Notes: generated by a model not told the origin, from the sequence alone. A DNA stretch of 64,000 bases from Rheinheimera salexigens (GCF_001752395.1 NZ_MKEK01000001.1:2223147-2287146), one strand, 5' to 3'; counted from the stretch's first letter, positions 53,164-61,938 are shown. Numbers and translations: made by a program.

Positions 53164-55656
53164 TTATAAGTTTTGTTCAAATAACTTAAAGATCCGGCGA
53201 TATTCGTCTAACCAGCTGCTAGGCTGTCTAAAGCCATGAGCTTCAACGGGATAAAGCGCAATTTCAAAGTTAGGGTTTTCTTGTTCAATTAAGCGCTGTA
53301 CTAAACGCACGCTGTCTTGAAAAAACACATTATCATCCACCATAGGCGCATTAATTAATAATGGCTTGGTTAAACCTTGGCTAAAGTAAATGGGCGAACT
53401 GCGTTCAAACGCAATAGGATCAATACTTGGCGTATTTAAGATATTAGAAGTATACGGCTGATTATAATAAGCCCAGTCTGTTACAGGCCGCAGTGCAGCA
53501 CCCGCTTGGAATAAATCGGGTTGGGTAAATAACGCCATAAATGTCATAAAGCCACCGTATGAACCGCCATAAGTACCAATACGCTGCCGATCAACATTAG
53601 CATTTTGTACTAACCAATCTACGCCATCGGCTAAGTCATCTATTTCTGGCTTACCCATATGCCGATAAATAGCCGCACGCCAGTCGCGACCATAGCCCTT
53701 AGAGGCACGGTAGTCCATATCCATTACCACATAGCCATGTTGCACTAATAAGTTATGGAATAAAAACTCACGGAAATAGCCAGACCAACCTAAATCACTA
53801 TTTTGTAAATAGCCGGCACCATGATTAAAAATAACCGCACGCCGTTTCTCGTTAGTATTTACATTATTTTTCGCCGCGGTATTTTCGGCCGCTTGGTACA
53901 CCTTGCTAAAGATTGGCTGCGCTTGATGGGAGGATTTAACTGCTACTATTGTCGGTGCCACTAACGGCAATGCTTTAAATTGCTCAGACACGGTGTCGGT
54001 TAACCGAGTAACTTGTTTGGCTGGAGTTGCATCTGCAACATACAGTTCTTCTGGCAATAAGTTAGTTGAGTGGCGCAATAATAACTTGGTTTCATCCGGC
54101 GACAAGCTAAAGTCAGTGCTACCAACTAAATGGGTAACTTGCTCAATGGCATTATTAGTTAAGTTAGCCCGATAAACTTCATATTGACCTGGGTGCGCCA
54201 TATTGGCTTTAAAGTAAATATAGTTATCATCTTGGGTTAATGTCGGATCACTAACTTCAAAGGTACCTTTGGTAAGTTTTTTCGCTTTACCGGTTAAGCT
54301 TTTCAGATATAAATGGGCATAACCTGACTCTTCAGATAAATAATACAAGGCTTGGCTATTATTCAGCCAACCAAAGTCATTAAACGCATAATTTACCCAA
54401 GCAGTATCATGTAAGCGATGTTGCGGAATTAAACGCTGTTTTTTCAGATCAACTGTGGCTAACCAACGGTCTTTATTATCAAACGCCTTTAACATCACGG
54501 CGACCTGCTCACCTGACGCATGCCAGCGAATAGCGCCTTGGCTCCAATACCAGTCGTTCATTAAACCAATATCACGAATGACTTTTTCGCTTTTATATTT
54601 TTCGCCTTTAGCTTTTGCGTTTTCTGCTTTAACACTGGCTAAAACATCTTCATTGTAACCCGGTAAAGTAGTATAGCTAAGCTCGGTGCGCTCACCGCTG
54701 CTTAAATCGATTAACCATAAGCGCTGTGGCTCAGGGCTAACATCATTAACCCGGGCTCTAACTTGCTGAGCAGCAACATCACCATTCGCCGTTATATAGT
54801 TAGGCATAATGTCTTTATCGTTGCGCTTGGTTTTTTTACGCGCAGATAACAGAATATAGTCGGCAGCTGGCGATAAACTTGCTTCAACAATTTGTAGATC
54901 TTTACCTAAATAAATGGGCTGCGGGCTAAGCGTACTATTGTGTTGTTGTAGCTGAATGTCGGCTTGATGGCGATCAAGTTTATTTTTATGACTTAACGCG
55001 ACATACGTAATAAGTTTATGCTGTTCTTGCGCTAAGTAGCCTTTAGCTACTTCAGGTGCTTCTGGCGCTTTTTCAGTTTTTAAATTAGCTAATTCACTAC
55101 GTAAACCTGTGGCTAAATTAACGGCGAAAAATTGCCAACCTTGACGATAGGCCAACCGACCATCAAGTAAAAACTGCGGCGAACTTTGTTTGGCGCTGTC
55201 TTGGGTTAATTGCTGTAACGTACCCTTATTCATATCACGGATAAATAAATTATCAGCAAAAATATACGCTTGTAAGCTGCGGTCTTGGTTATAAACCGCA
55301 TTGGCCGCACCCATAGTATGAGCTTGCTGTAATGGTAGTAATTGGCCATTATCTGTGCCCGCCAAAGGTCGCACAAACCAGTCTCGGTTTTCATTACCTT
55401 GCTGTTTACGTTGATAATAAACCGTTTTGCTATCTGCCGACCAAAATGCTCGCTCAGGCTGACGCCCTAACCAATCTGGATCAGCCATTATTTGTTCTAA
55501 AGTTAATTTAATACTAGGGTCCGCTTTAAATACGGTGGCAACACTTACCGGTTCAATATTGTAAGTTTGTGGCTCTGCTTTTTTTGCTTGTGTTGGTGCA
55601 GCCAGCAATAAACTACAGAGCGCAATACTCAGTGTAGATTTAAATACAAGTTTCAT
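53164..55656 (-). CDS. Exported S9-family prolyl oligopeptidase
   Basis: An 830-residue secreted serine peptidase. Signal peptide 1-24 (SIALCSLLLAAPTQA). Residues about 60-560 form a beta-propeller (WYWSQGAIRWHASGEQVAVML, LTQDDNYIYFKA), and about 570-830 the alpha/beta-hydrolase with nucleophile Ser 699 in TYGGSYGGFMTFM, Asp in MVDDNVFFQDSV and His in VEAHGFRQPSSW. It resembles the DPP IV/acylaminoacyl-peptidase branch of S9. It probably degrades peptides in the periplasm or outside the cell. Single gene on the minus strand. Confidence 0.92.
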   Translation of the reverse strand: MKLVFKSTLSIALCSLLLAAPTQAKKAEPQTYNIEPVSVATVFKADPSIKLTLEQIMADPDWLGRQPERAFWSADSKTVYYQRKQQGNENRDWFVRPLAGTDNGQLLPLQQAHTMGAANAVYNQDRSLQAYIFADNLFIRDMNKGTLQQLTQDSAKQSSPQFLLDGRLAYRQGWQFFAVNLATGLRSELANLKTEKAPEAPEVAKGYLAQEQHKLITYVALSHKNKLDRHQADIQLQQHNSTLSPQPIYLGKDLQIVEASLSPAADYILLSARKKTKRNDKDIMPNYITANGDVAAQQVRARVNDVSPEPQRLWLIDLSSGERTELSYTTLPGYNEDVLASVKAENAKAKGEKYKSEKVIRDIGLMNDWYWSQGAIRWHASGEQVAVMLKAFDNKDRWLATVDLKKQRLIPQHRLHDTAWVNYAFNDFGWLNNSQALYYLSEESGYAHLYLKSLTGKAKKLTKGTFEVSDPTLTQDDNYIYFKANMAHPGQYEVYRANLTNNAIEQVTHLVGSTDFSLSPDETKLLLRHSTNLLPEELYVADATPAKQVTRLTDTVSEQFKALPLVAPTIVAVKSSHQAQPIFSKVYQAAENTAAKNNVNTNEKRRAVIFNHGAGYLQNSDLGWSGYFREFLFHNLLVQHGYVVMDMDYRASKGYGRDWRAAIYRHMGKPEIDDLADGVDWLVQNANVDRQRIGTYGGSYGGFMTFMALFTQPDLFQAGAALRPVTDWAYYNQPYTSNILNTPSIDPIAFERSSPIYFSQGLTKPLLINAPMVDDNVFFQDSVRLVQRLIEQENPNFEIALYPVEAHGFRQPSSWLDEYRRIFKLFEQNL

Positions 55657-55814
55657 AATGATGCGCTTATGCTAATAAATGACGCCTTGTTATACAAAGC
55701 TTAGGCAATTAACGCAACCGTAAGCACAGCAGATGCGGCTATTGGTTAGCCAAATACGACAATTTGGTCTGTTTTGTCTGCTGCTACTCAGTACTTTTTA
55801 ATTTGCCAAACCAC

Positions 55815-55844
55815 TAATCCAAAATCAAACCCACAGCGTAAAAA
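55815..55844 (+). promoter_or_regulatory. Candidate ECF-sigma promoter before the sigma gene
   Basis: TAATCC (55815-55820), an 18-bp spacer, then TAAAAA (55839-55844). The RpoE/ChrR-type promoter consensus is TGATCC and TAAGA with comparable spacing, so this is a weak match (one change in each hexamer). Its position 49 bp before the start codon would fit autoregulation. Confidence 0.25.
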
Positions 55845-55892
55845 GCTAAATAAGGCTTAAATTGGTCTTTTTATGCCAAAGGAAGAGAAAAC

Positions 55893-56534
55893 ATGTTGAA
55901 CCTAGCTAGCATGCCAAGGCATGATGAAGCTCACTATTCACAGTGGAGCTCACCCGCCGGAATGACAGAACAGGTTAGTTGGGAACAAACATTAGCGTCA
56001 ATTGGCTTACAGCGAAACAAAGCGGCCTATGCATTATTATTTGCCCATTTTGCCCCAAGATTAAAAGCCTTTGGTATCAAACTGTTTGGTAACGAGCAAC
56101 AAGCGCTAGAAATGGTGCAAGATACCATGCTGAATGTTTGGCAAAAAGCCGCCTTATTTGATGCCTCAAGAGGGGCCGCTTCAACGTGGATATTTACTAT
56201 CGCCCGTAATGTTCGTTTTGATATGTTACGCAAAAAACAACGGCGTAAAGATGATATTAGCGCGGATGATTTATGGTTTGATGGCGAGTATCCTGAGGTA
56301 GAGCTGGAACAAAGTGATTATCATTGGGATATAACCTTATTACTGGATAAGTTAGCCCCACATTTTGCCCAATTGCCCCCCGCGCAAAGTGAGGTAATCA
56401 CTAAAGTGTATTTAGAAGAAAAAACCCATCAAGAAGTATCAGATGAATTATCGATCCCACTTGGTACCGTTAAGTCACGGTTACGGCTTGCATTAGACAG
56501 ACTAAAAGAGGCTTTTGATGGCTCACATAATTAA
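55893..56534 (+). CDS. ECF sigma factor, RpoE/ChrR-partner type (ECF11-like)
   Basis: Extracytoplasmic-function sigma factor, 213 residues. Sigma region 2 spans about 40-105 (AYALLFAHFAPRLKAFGIKLFGNEQQALEMVQDTM, then WIFTIARNVRFDMLRKKQRR) and region 4 about 150-205 (EKTHQEVSDELSIPLGTVKSRLRLAL). The gene overlaps the ChrR-like anti-sigma gene by 17 bp, the classical arrangement for sigma-E/ChrR pairs that respond to singlet oxygen or organic peroxides. GGAAGAG lies seven bases before the ATG. Regulon unknown. Confidence 0.9.
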   Translation: MLNLASMPRHDEAHYSQWSSPAGMTEQVSWEQTLASIGLQRNKAAYALLFAHFAPRLKAFGIKLFGNEQQALEMVQDTMLNVWQKAALFDASRGAASTWIFTIARNVRFDMLRKKQRRKDDISADDLWFDGEYPEVELEQSDYHWDITLLLDKLAPHFAQLPPAQSEVITKVYLEEKTHQEVSDELSIPLGTVKSRLRLALDRLKEAFDGSHN

Positions 56535-57207
56535 ACATCATCCAAGCACTGAGTTGCTGCAACAGTTCACTACTGGCACCTTAGTGGCCGATATTGCTTT
56601 AGCCATCGCTGCCCATGTTGATATGTGCCCACAATGCCAGCAATTAAGTTTAGATATGGCTAACGATATTGGTACTGATATTGAGCAAACTGTTATTGAT
56701 GCCCCCACTGGCAATGAGCAAAATAACTGGTCAGCCATGTTAGAAGCTATTATGCAACAACCTGTTGTTACTCTGAATACGGCTGAGCCAAAACCTATAG
56801 CAGCCGTTACAGTAAAAGTTAATCAACGTGAGTTTATATTGCCAAGGGCCCTACAACGCTTAGCCACAAACCATAATAAATGGTTGCAGCTTGGCGGCAT
56901 TGCCAGTGCTAAAGTACCAGCAGGTCCGGGTCATCATGTGTCACTACTGCATATTGATAAAAATACCGCTGTACCTCAACACACCCATTTAGGCTTAGAG
57001 ATAACATTAATATTGGCTGGTAAAATAGTCGATGAGGATGGCGAATATGGCGTCGGTGATTTATTAGTAAACTCACCCGATGTCACCCATACACCGCGCA
57101 CACTAGCTGATGAAGACTGTTTGTGTTTATCGGTGTTAAGTGCGCCTTTACAATTTAAAAAAGGCTTAACTCGGTTATTAAATCCGTTCCAACAATTTTT
57201 TTATTAA
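56518..57207 (+). CDS. chrR: ChrR-family zinc anti-sigma factor
   Basis: Cytoplasmic anti-sigma factor, 229 residues, that holds the preceding sigma factor until singlet oxygen or peroxide is sensed. The N-terminal zinc domain has His 33, Cys 37 and Cys 40 (HVDMCPQC) and His in the KHH stretch at residues 6-8, as in Rhodobacter ChrR. The C-terminal half (about 130-215) is a ChrR-type cupin with PQHTHLGLEITLILAGKIVDEDGEYGVGDLLVNSPDVTHTPRT split across it, giving His, His, Glu and His metal ligands. The start ATG at 56518 lies inside the sigma gene. Signal-sensing role by family knowledge. Confidence 0.92.
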   Translation: MAHIIKHHPSTELLQQFTTGTLVADIALAIAAHVDMCPQCQQLSLDMANDIGTDIEQTVIDAPTGNEQNNWSAMLEAIMQQPVVTLNTAEPKPIAAVTVKVNQREFILPRALQRLATNHNKWLQLGGIASAKVPAGPGHHVSLLHIDKNTAVPQHTHLGLEITLILAGKIVDEDGEYGVGDLLVNSPDVTHTPRTLADEDCLCLSVLSAPLQFKKGLTRLLNPFQQFFY

Positions 57208-57233
57208 ATAATCCATTTTTAGCGCTAAATAAA

Positions 57234-57267
57234 AACGCCGCGGGTTGATAAATAATCCAGCGGCGTT
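57234..57267 (-). terminator. Terminator for the cysteine desulfurase fusion gene
   Basis: AACGCCGC (57234-57241) pairs with GCGGCGTT (57260-57267); on the minus strand the hairpin is followed by TTTTTA. It lies 54 bp past the stop codon of the fusion gene. Confidence 0.75.
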
Positions 57268-57320
57268 GATAAACTTAATAACTAATCATTTCTCAGTGCT
57301 TACTTAGCACTAGCTAAGTG

Positions 57321-59573
57321 TTAGCTAAGTAAGGCGGTACCGCCTTTTAAGTTATACACTTCGGCAAAACCCATAGTTGATAGAATTTTACATGCCACTA
57401 AGCTTCTATTACCTGAACGGCAGACTAATAATAATGGTTGCTCAGGTTTAAGTTCGGCATTTATTAATGCATCCGCCAATTTAGACAATGGAATTTCATT
57501 CACCAGCACATTACTTGGCAGATATAAGCTTAGTGCGCCCGCACTTTGCTCGTGCGGCTCGCGAACATCGATTACTTTAGCATTGGGCTTACTTTGTAAA
57601 AATGCAGCCATATTTTCTGGCGCAATCACATCGGTGGCATCGGCATAGCTCACTTCAACTAAACCACAAAAATAGGTACTGACTTGTTGTAGCTTAATCG
57701 CTTGGGCGCGTAACTCGGATTGCCATTGCTCTGCCGGTAACTGTTGTAATAGCTGGGCTAATAAAGGTTGTTGGGCACAGGCTTGAGCAAAAGTGGTAAA
57801 GAAGCGCTGGGCATAATCATGGCTAGACAGGATTAAACAGTCTTGGCCCAATTTCTGCGCCAATAAACGTATACTGCTGGCTAATTCAGTCATGCTGCCA
57901 CCGGCTAGATCGGTGCGACCAATGCCTCCGGGTAATAATACATCACCAACAAAAGCGGCTTGCAGCTGATCTTGTTTAAACATTAAAATACTAATTGCTT
58001 CGGGTGTATGACCTGGAGTATTTAGCTTCTCAAGTCGATATTGGCCGGCCACAATGGTGTTTTGCTGTAACGGCCAACCTAAATTATCGACGTTTTGTTT
58101 TTCATCAACTAACCCCGCTAGCATCAGTAACGCGCAGCGCGCAGATTGATGATCCTGATGCAAGTGTGTATCTAATACCGCAACGAGGTCTAAATCTTGC
58201 CCCATAACAATATTGGCTATCCGGCTGGCTAAAGGTAACACCGGATCAATCACTACAGCTTGGCGAGTATCTTGACAAATAATAATGTAACTACATAAAG
58301 CTTCATGTTTTAACTGAATTAAACCATGAGCATGCAATTCTAACGTCGGTGTTGCATCGGTAAGCACTAAACAGTGTTTACACACCACATCGGCGAGCTG
58401 GGCAATGCGTTGACAAGCTTGCTGACATTCTTGTTCTGTCATTGCTGGGCCAAAGGATAGCCGAATAGCACCTTGGCTGCGCCAAGCTTCTAAACCCATG
58501 GCGTCTAACACAAAACTACTGGGCACTTTAGAGCTACAGGCTGAACCCGAACTTACCCGTATGCCAGCGGCATCAAATAAATCCATTATGTCTTTACTAT
58601 AAAAGCCCGGCACCGAGAAATTCAGTGTGGTTGGTACGATAAAAGGCTGATCACTGTTTAAGACTAAAGCTGGAAACACAGTGCGTAAAGCTTTTAATAG
58701 ATTGTCACGATAGCGCCATAAAGTTGCTTCGGTTTGAAAAGCAGAATCAGTTGTTTTGGTTAACTCGGTAAATATAGCTTGTAAGGCTGCGATACCCGGC
58801 AAGTTTTCCGTACCCGAGCGTAAGCCACTTTCTTGACCACCACCGGCGATAAAAGGCTGATAAGGTGAGCCATCACGCACATATAAAAAGCCAATCCCCT
58901 TAGGCGCATATAATTTATGACCGCTAAAGGGCGCATAATCGATACTAGTTTTAGCAATATTCAAGGCCATTTTACCCAATGCTTGCACGCAATCGACCAT
59001 CCAAAATACGTCTGGGTTAGTATCTCGGATCAGTTTTTCTAACTTGGCTAAATCTTGTATTACGCCCGTTTCATTATTGGCAGCCATGGTGCAAACCATA
59101 ACCGCTTTTGGCAAAGCCGTACGTAAAAATTCATAATCAATAATACCGTTTTGATCAACAGGTATGGCTTGTACCGTCGCATTAACTTGCAGCACGTGAT
59201 TCCAATGCTTCAAGCTTTCTGGCACGGCTTTATGCTCGGTTGAGCAATATAACAATAGCGTGTCAGCACCCACCTGCCCCTTTGCTCTAGCAGCGAGTAA
59301 GGCCGATACAATAGAGGTTTGAATGCCTTCAGTAGCACCAGAGGTAAAAACAATATCGCCACTGGTGGCGCCGATTAGTTTACGCGCTAGTGCTCGGGTT
59401 TTTTCTAACTCGGCTTTGGCCTTAATGCCAGTAGTATGGCTACTACTTGGATTACCGAAACTACTTTGCATCGTATGCATGGCCGCTTCTGCTGCAACCG
59501 CTAATACCGGCGTAGTCGCATTATTATCTAAATAAACTTCGCTAAGTGACGACAACGGTTTAATTGATGACAT
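57321..59573 (-). CDS. Cysteine desulfurase-persulfide dioxygenase-rhodanese fusion protein
   Basis: A 750-residue cytoplasmic protein with three enzyme modules. Residues 10-395 are a group-II-like/IscS-type cysteine desulfurase: YLDNNATTP, His 114 (STEHK), PLP Lys 220 (FSGHKLYAPKG) and active Cys 346 (SSGSACSSK). Residues about 405-640 are a metallo-beta-lactamase domain of ETHE1 type: THLHQDH (His 470, His 472, Asp 474, His 475), GHTPE (His 522), FVGD (Asp 544), GIGRTD and SSHDY (His 585). Residues about 645-750 are rhodanese with Cys 718 in CRSGNRS. All key residues are intact. Together it could release sulfur from cysteine, carry it as a persulfide and oxidise it to sulfite. ATG preceded by AGGG at eight bases. 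A fusion of all three is unusual. Confidence 0.92.
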   Translation of the reverse strand: MSSIKPLSSLSEVYLDNNATTPVLAVAAEAAMHTMQSSFGNPSSSHTTGIKAKAELEKTRALARKLIGATSGDIVFTSGATEGIQTSIVSALLAARAKGQVGADTLLLYCSTEHKAVPESLKHWNHVLQVNATVQAIPVDQNGIIDYEFLRTALPKAVMVCTMAANNETGVIQDLAKLEKLIRDTNPDVFWMVDCVQALGKMALNIAKTSIDYAPFSGHKLYAPKGIGFLYVRDGSPYQPFIAGGGQESGLRSGTENLPGIAALQAIFTELTKTTDSAFQTEATLWRYRDNLLKALRTVFPALVLNSDQPFIVPTTLNFSVPGFYSKDIMDLFDAAGIRVSSGSACSSKVPSSFVLDAMGLEAWRSQGAIRLSFGPAMTEQECQQACQRIAQLADVVCKHCLVLTDATPTLELHAHGLIQLKHEALCSYIIICQDTRQAVVIDPVLPLASRIANIVMGQDLDLVAVLDTHLHQDHQSARCALLMLAGLVDEKQNVDNLGWPLQQNTIVAGQYRLEKLNTPGHTPEAISILMFKQDQLQAAFVGDVLLPGGIGRTDLAGGSMTELASSIRLLAQKLGQDCLILSSHDYAQRFFTTFAQACAQQPLLAQLLQQLPAEQWQSELRAQAIKLQQVSTYFCGLVEVSYADATDVIAPENMAAFLQSKPNAKVIDVREPHEQSAGALSLYLPSNVLVNEIPLSKLADALINAELKPEQPLLLVCRSGNRSLVACKILSTMGFAEVYNLKGGTALLS

Positions 59574-59707
59574 GATGGGTACCCTAAGCCTTATAACTAA
59601 TTAGCATAATATATATCGTATTATCATAACTGGCTTAGGCTAACAGCTCAAGGCAGGATACACCTTGTTTAGTGTTTAGTTTTAGATAGTGAAAATACAC
59701 ACTGCCT

Positions 59708-59743
59708 CAAACAACAAACCGCCTTTCGGCGGTTTGTTGTTTG
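59708..59743 (-). terminator. fadR terminator
   Basis: Perfect 16-bp stem (59708-59723 / 59728-59743) with a four-base loop that reads GAAA on the minus strand, a very stable tetraloop. It begins 15 bp past the fadR stop codon; there is no strong U-tract after it, so it may also act as a 3'-end stabiliser. Confidence 0.75.
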
Positions 59744-59757
59744 ATAATTACTAGTAA

Positions 59758-60474
59758 TTATTCTATTAAATCTTTTGGGATTTCTGGTCGCAACTCGGCC
59801 CAGATTAAGCCACTTTCACGTCCATACTTACGCACGGCAAATACCACTTCATCAAATTTACCATTTTCAGCATGAACTTTAATTTGGTGATAGTAGTTAC
59901 GTGCCACTTCGCGCGCTTTTGGATGCGAAAAATAAAAGCGGGCAATTTTATTATATAAGCCACGAAAGCCGTTTAAAATTAGTACATAAATCCGATTAGC
60001 AGAATGTAACGCCAATTCATGATTTAAATTATAATCAAACTCAGCATAAGCTTCAGCGGTGTCTTCTAGCAATTCGGCGCCAGCAAAAACTTCAATCACT
60101 CGTTCGGCATTATTTTTAATCGCACCACGGATATAAATAGCACTGATATTAGTCCGCGCCGAAAGCAGCTCGTCCACTAAATCAGGCATATGCTCTTCAT
60201 CTAAACGGGCTAAGGTTTCTAGAATATTTAAACCTGACGTTTCCCAGAAGTTATTTACTTTAGTTGGTTTACCATGCTTGATAGTAAGCCAACCATCGCG
60301 AGCTAAACGTTGTAACACTTCACGTAAAGTAGTTCTAGTTACGCCAATCAACTCCGACAGTTCGCGCTCTGCGGGTAAAATGGAGCCAGGTGCAAATTTG
60401 CCATTCCAAATAGAATCGACAATGTATTCTTCTGCGAAACCGGCTGGGCTTTGCGCTTTTATCAAGTTGGTCAT
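59758..60474 (-). CDS. fadR: Fatty acid metabolism transcription regulator FadR
   Basis: GntR-family acyl-CoA-responsive regulator that represses fatty acid degradation and activates unsaturated fatty acid synthesis, 238 residues. N-terminal winged helix (about 10-75): [57 protein letters not shown] spread over that stretch, with the Arg/Thr/Arg recognition helix intact. The C-terminal seven-helix acyl-CoA-binding domain follows (FGxR-like [16 protein letters not shown] at the end). E. coli FadR is 239 residues. A FadR-like site lies against its own -10 element, implying autoregulation. DNA in front of fadL carries another site. Confidence 0.95.
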   Translation of the reverse strand: MTNLIKAQSPAGFAEEYIVDSIWNGKFAPGSILPAERELSELIGVTRTTLREVLQRLARDGWLTIKHGKPTKVNNFWETSGLNILETLARLDEEHMPDLVDELLSARTNISAIYIRGAIKNNAERVIEVFAGAELLEDTAEAYAEFDYNLNHELALHSANRIYVLILNGFRGLYNKIARFYFSHPKAREVARNYYHQIKVHAENGKFDEVVFAVRKYGRESGLIWAELRPEIPKDLIE

Positions 60475-60504
60475 GCGGATCTATCCGTCTACTTATTAAG
60501 TTAT

Positions 60505-60510
60505 ATTATA
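60505..60510 (-). promoter_or_regulatory. fadR -10 element
   Basis: TATAAT on the minus strand, 30 bp before the fadR start codon. It directly abuts the FadR-like site at 60511-60523. No consensus -35 at 17 bp is clear. Confidence 0.6.
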
Positions 60511-60523
60511 CTGATTGTACCAG
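60511..60523 (-). promoter_or_regulatory. FadR-like operator at the fadR promoter
   Basis: On the minus strand CTGGTACAATCAG differs at two of thirteen positions from CTGGTACGACCAG, the central part of the known E. coli fadBA operator. It sits immediately upstream of TATAAT, a position where binding would block RNA polymerase. Regulation is inferred. Confidence 0.65.
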
Positions 60524-60645
60524 AGCTCAATCAGTTAACAAGACACTGATTAAAAATAGCCTGTACAGACGCTAATTGTAGAACTAAGCAAAATATCGTA
60601 AATTAGCCTGCATAAATCATATAACAATATAAATAAGGCTATTTA

Positions 60646-61182
60646 ATGTTGCAAAAAATCAAGTCGTTATCAAGTAAACGCTCTGTTTGGCTACTATTAA
60701 TAATTACCATTACTGCTTTTTTAGCAACAGCATTATATTTCCAACATGTGATGAATATTCAACCCTGTATCAAATGTGTTTATATTCGCGCCGCCTTTAG
60801 TGCCATGTTATTTGCCGCTTTAATCGGCTTTATAACGGCGAAAATAACTATTTTACGCAGTCTCGCGCTAATTGGCGTGATTGCAGCCGCAGTATTTGGC
60901 TTAAACCAAGCGAATGAATTATTAGAAATAGAGCGAGTTATTGCCGCAGGTGGTTTTTCGACTTGTGCTTTCTTTGCCGAATACCCAAGCTGGCTGCCGT
61001 TAGAGCAATGGTTACCTGCAGTATTTGAACCCACAGCCAGTTGTGGCGATGATAGCTGGAGCTTACTTGATCGCAGCATGGCGTTTTGGACCAGCATTAT
61101 ATTATACAGCTACATTATTGTGCTAACGCTGTTTTTGCTTTGCCAAGTGGTTAAAGTAAATTCAAATCCCTATAAAGGTTAA
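60646..61182 (+). CDS. dsbB: Disulfide bond formation protein DsbB
   Basis: Inner-membrane quinone reductase that re-oxidises DsbA, 178 residues, four transmembrane helices (about 14-31, 48-66, 70-88, 147-166). Both cysteine pairs are present: Cys 41-Cys 44 in PCIKC, at the same positions as in E. coli, and Cys 107/Cys 133 in the second periplasmic loop (FSTCAFF, TASCGDD). Divergent from fadR with 171 bp between starts. A perfect 24-bp palindrome (61169-61192) covers its stop codon. No dsbA in the window. Confidence 0.93.
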   Translation: MLQKIKSLSSKRSVWLLLIITITAFLATALYFQHVMNIQPCIKCVYIRAAFSAMLFAALIGFITAKITILRSLALIGVIAAAVFGLNQANELLEIERVIAAGGFSTCAFFAEYPSWLPLEQWLPAVFEPTASCGDDSWSLLDRSMAFWTSIILYSYIIVLTLFLLCQVVKVNSNPYKG

Positions 61183-61192
61183 CCTTTATAGG
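61169..61192. repeat. Perfect 24-bp palindrome over the dsbB stop codon
   Basis: Twelve-base arms (CCTATAAAGGTT / AACCTTTATAGG) with no spacer; the dsbB TAA lies in the centre. It could form an RNA hairpin at the 3' end of dsbB or a protein site. A true terminator follows 30 bp later. Confidence 0.85.
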
Positions 61193-61221
61193 TGTCTACA
61201 AAGCACATAACAAACAAATAC

Positions 61222-61264
61222 AAAAACGCCCTGTTTATAGAGTATACAAACAGGGCGTTTTTTT
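61222..61264. terminator. Bidirectional terminator between dsbB and fklB
   Basis: Perfect 15-bp stem AAAAACGCCCTGTTT / AAACAGGGCGTTTTT with an 11-base loop (61237-61247) and T-runs on both strands. Confidence 0.93.
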
Positions 61265-61314
61265 CAGTATTTAGCCAGTGCTTACTGACTAAATACTCAT
61301 ACCTAGAATAGTAA

Positions 61315-61938
61315 CTAGATAATAGCGATTAACTCAACATCAAATACTAAGGTGCTAAATGGAGCAATAGCATTACCCGCGCCACGCTCACCATAAGCTA
61401 ACTCATGTGGAACATATAAGCGTAATTTAGTACCTGGCGTCATTAATTGTAATGCTTCAGTCCAGCCAGCAATAACACCTGAAACTGGGAATTCTGCCGG
61501 TTCGCCACGCTGATAAGAGCTATCAAAAACCGTACCGTCGATTAGGGTACCGTGATAATGAGTACGTACCGTTGATTCAGCTGTTGGTTTTTCGCCATCT
61601 GCTGCGCCAGCTGCTAATACTTCATACTGTAAACCTGACTCAGTTACCGTGACTTCAGCACGTTTAGCGTTTTCAGCTAAAAATTCTTCACCGGCACCCG
61701 CTAATAATTGGGCTTTTTCAGCTTGTTCTGCTTGCATACGCTCGCTAATAACGCCAAATGCAGCGCGAATTTGCTCATCAGTTACTTCTGGTTCTTGCTC
61801 GGTGAAAGCAGCTTTTACACCGGCTGCAACCGCTTCAATATCTAAACCGTCAAATGGATTATCAGCTAATTGCTGACCCATTTGTAAACCAATACCGTAA
61901 CTAGCGTGTTGCTCTAAAGTTGTATATTTATCTGCCAT
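61315..61938 (-). CDS. fklB: FKBP-type peptidyl-prolyl cis-trans isomerase FklB
   Basis: Peptidyl-prolyl isomerase, 207 residues (E. coli FklB 206). An N-terminal dimerisation helix region (about 1-85, YGIGLQMGQQLADNPFDGLDIEAVAAGVKAAF spread out) is followed by the FKBP catalytic domain (about 95-207) with TVRTHYHGTLIDGTVFDSSYQRGEPAEFPV and GWTEALQLMTPGTKLRLYVPHELAYGERGAG. The start at ATG 61938 has GGGA four to five bases ahead; a GTG nine bases further up, without a ribosome-binding site, is the alternative. No signal peptide, so cytoplasmic, as for FklB; unlike FkpA. Single gene by spacing. Confidence 0.93.
   Translation of the reverse strand: MADKYTTLEQHASYGIGLQMGQQLADNPFDGLDIEAVAAGVKAAFTEQEPEVTDEQIRAAFGVISERMQAEQAEKAQLLAGAGEEFLAENAKRAEVTVTESGLQYEVLAAGAADGEKPTAESTVRTHYHGTLIDGTVFDSSYQRGEPAEFPVSGVIAGWTEALQLMTPGTKLRLYVPHELAYGERGAGNAIAPFSTLVFDVELIAII

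Noticed and set aside
57299-57333. Inverted repeat (CTTACTTAGC / GCTAAGTAAG) at the fusion-gene 3' end
   Set aside because: Arms are short and AT-rich, part lies in coding sequence, and a better terminator is just downstream.
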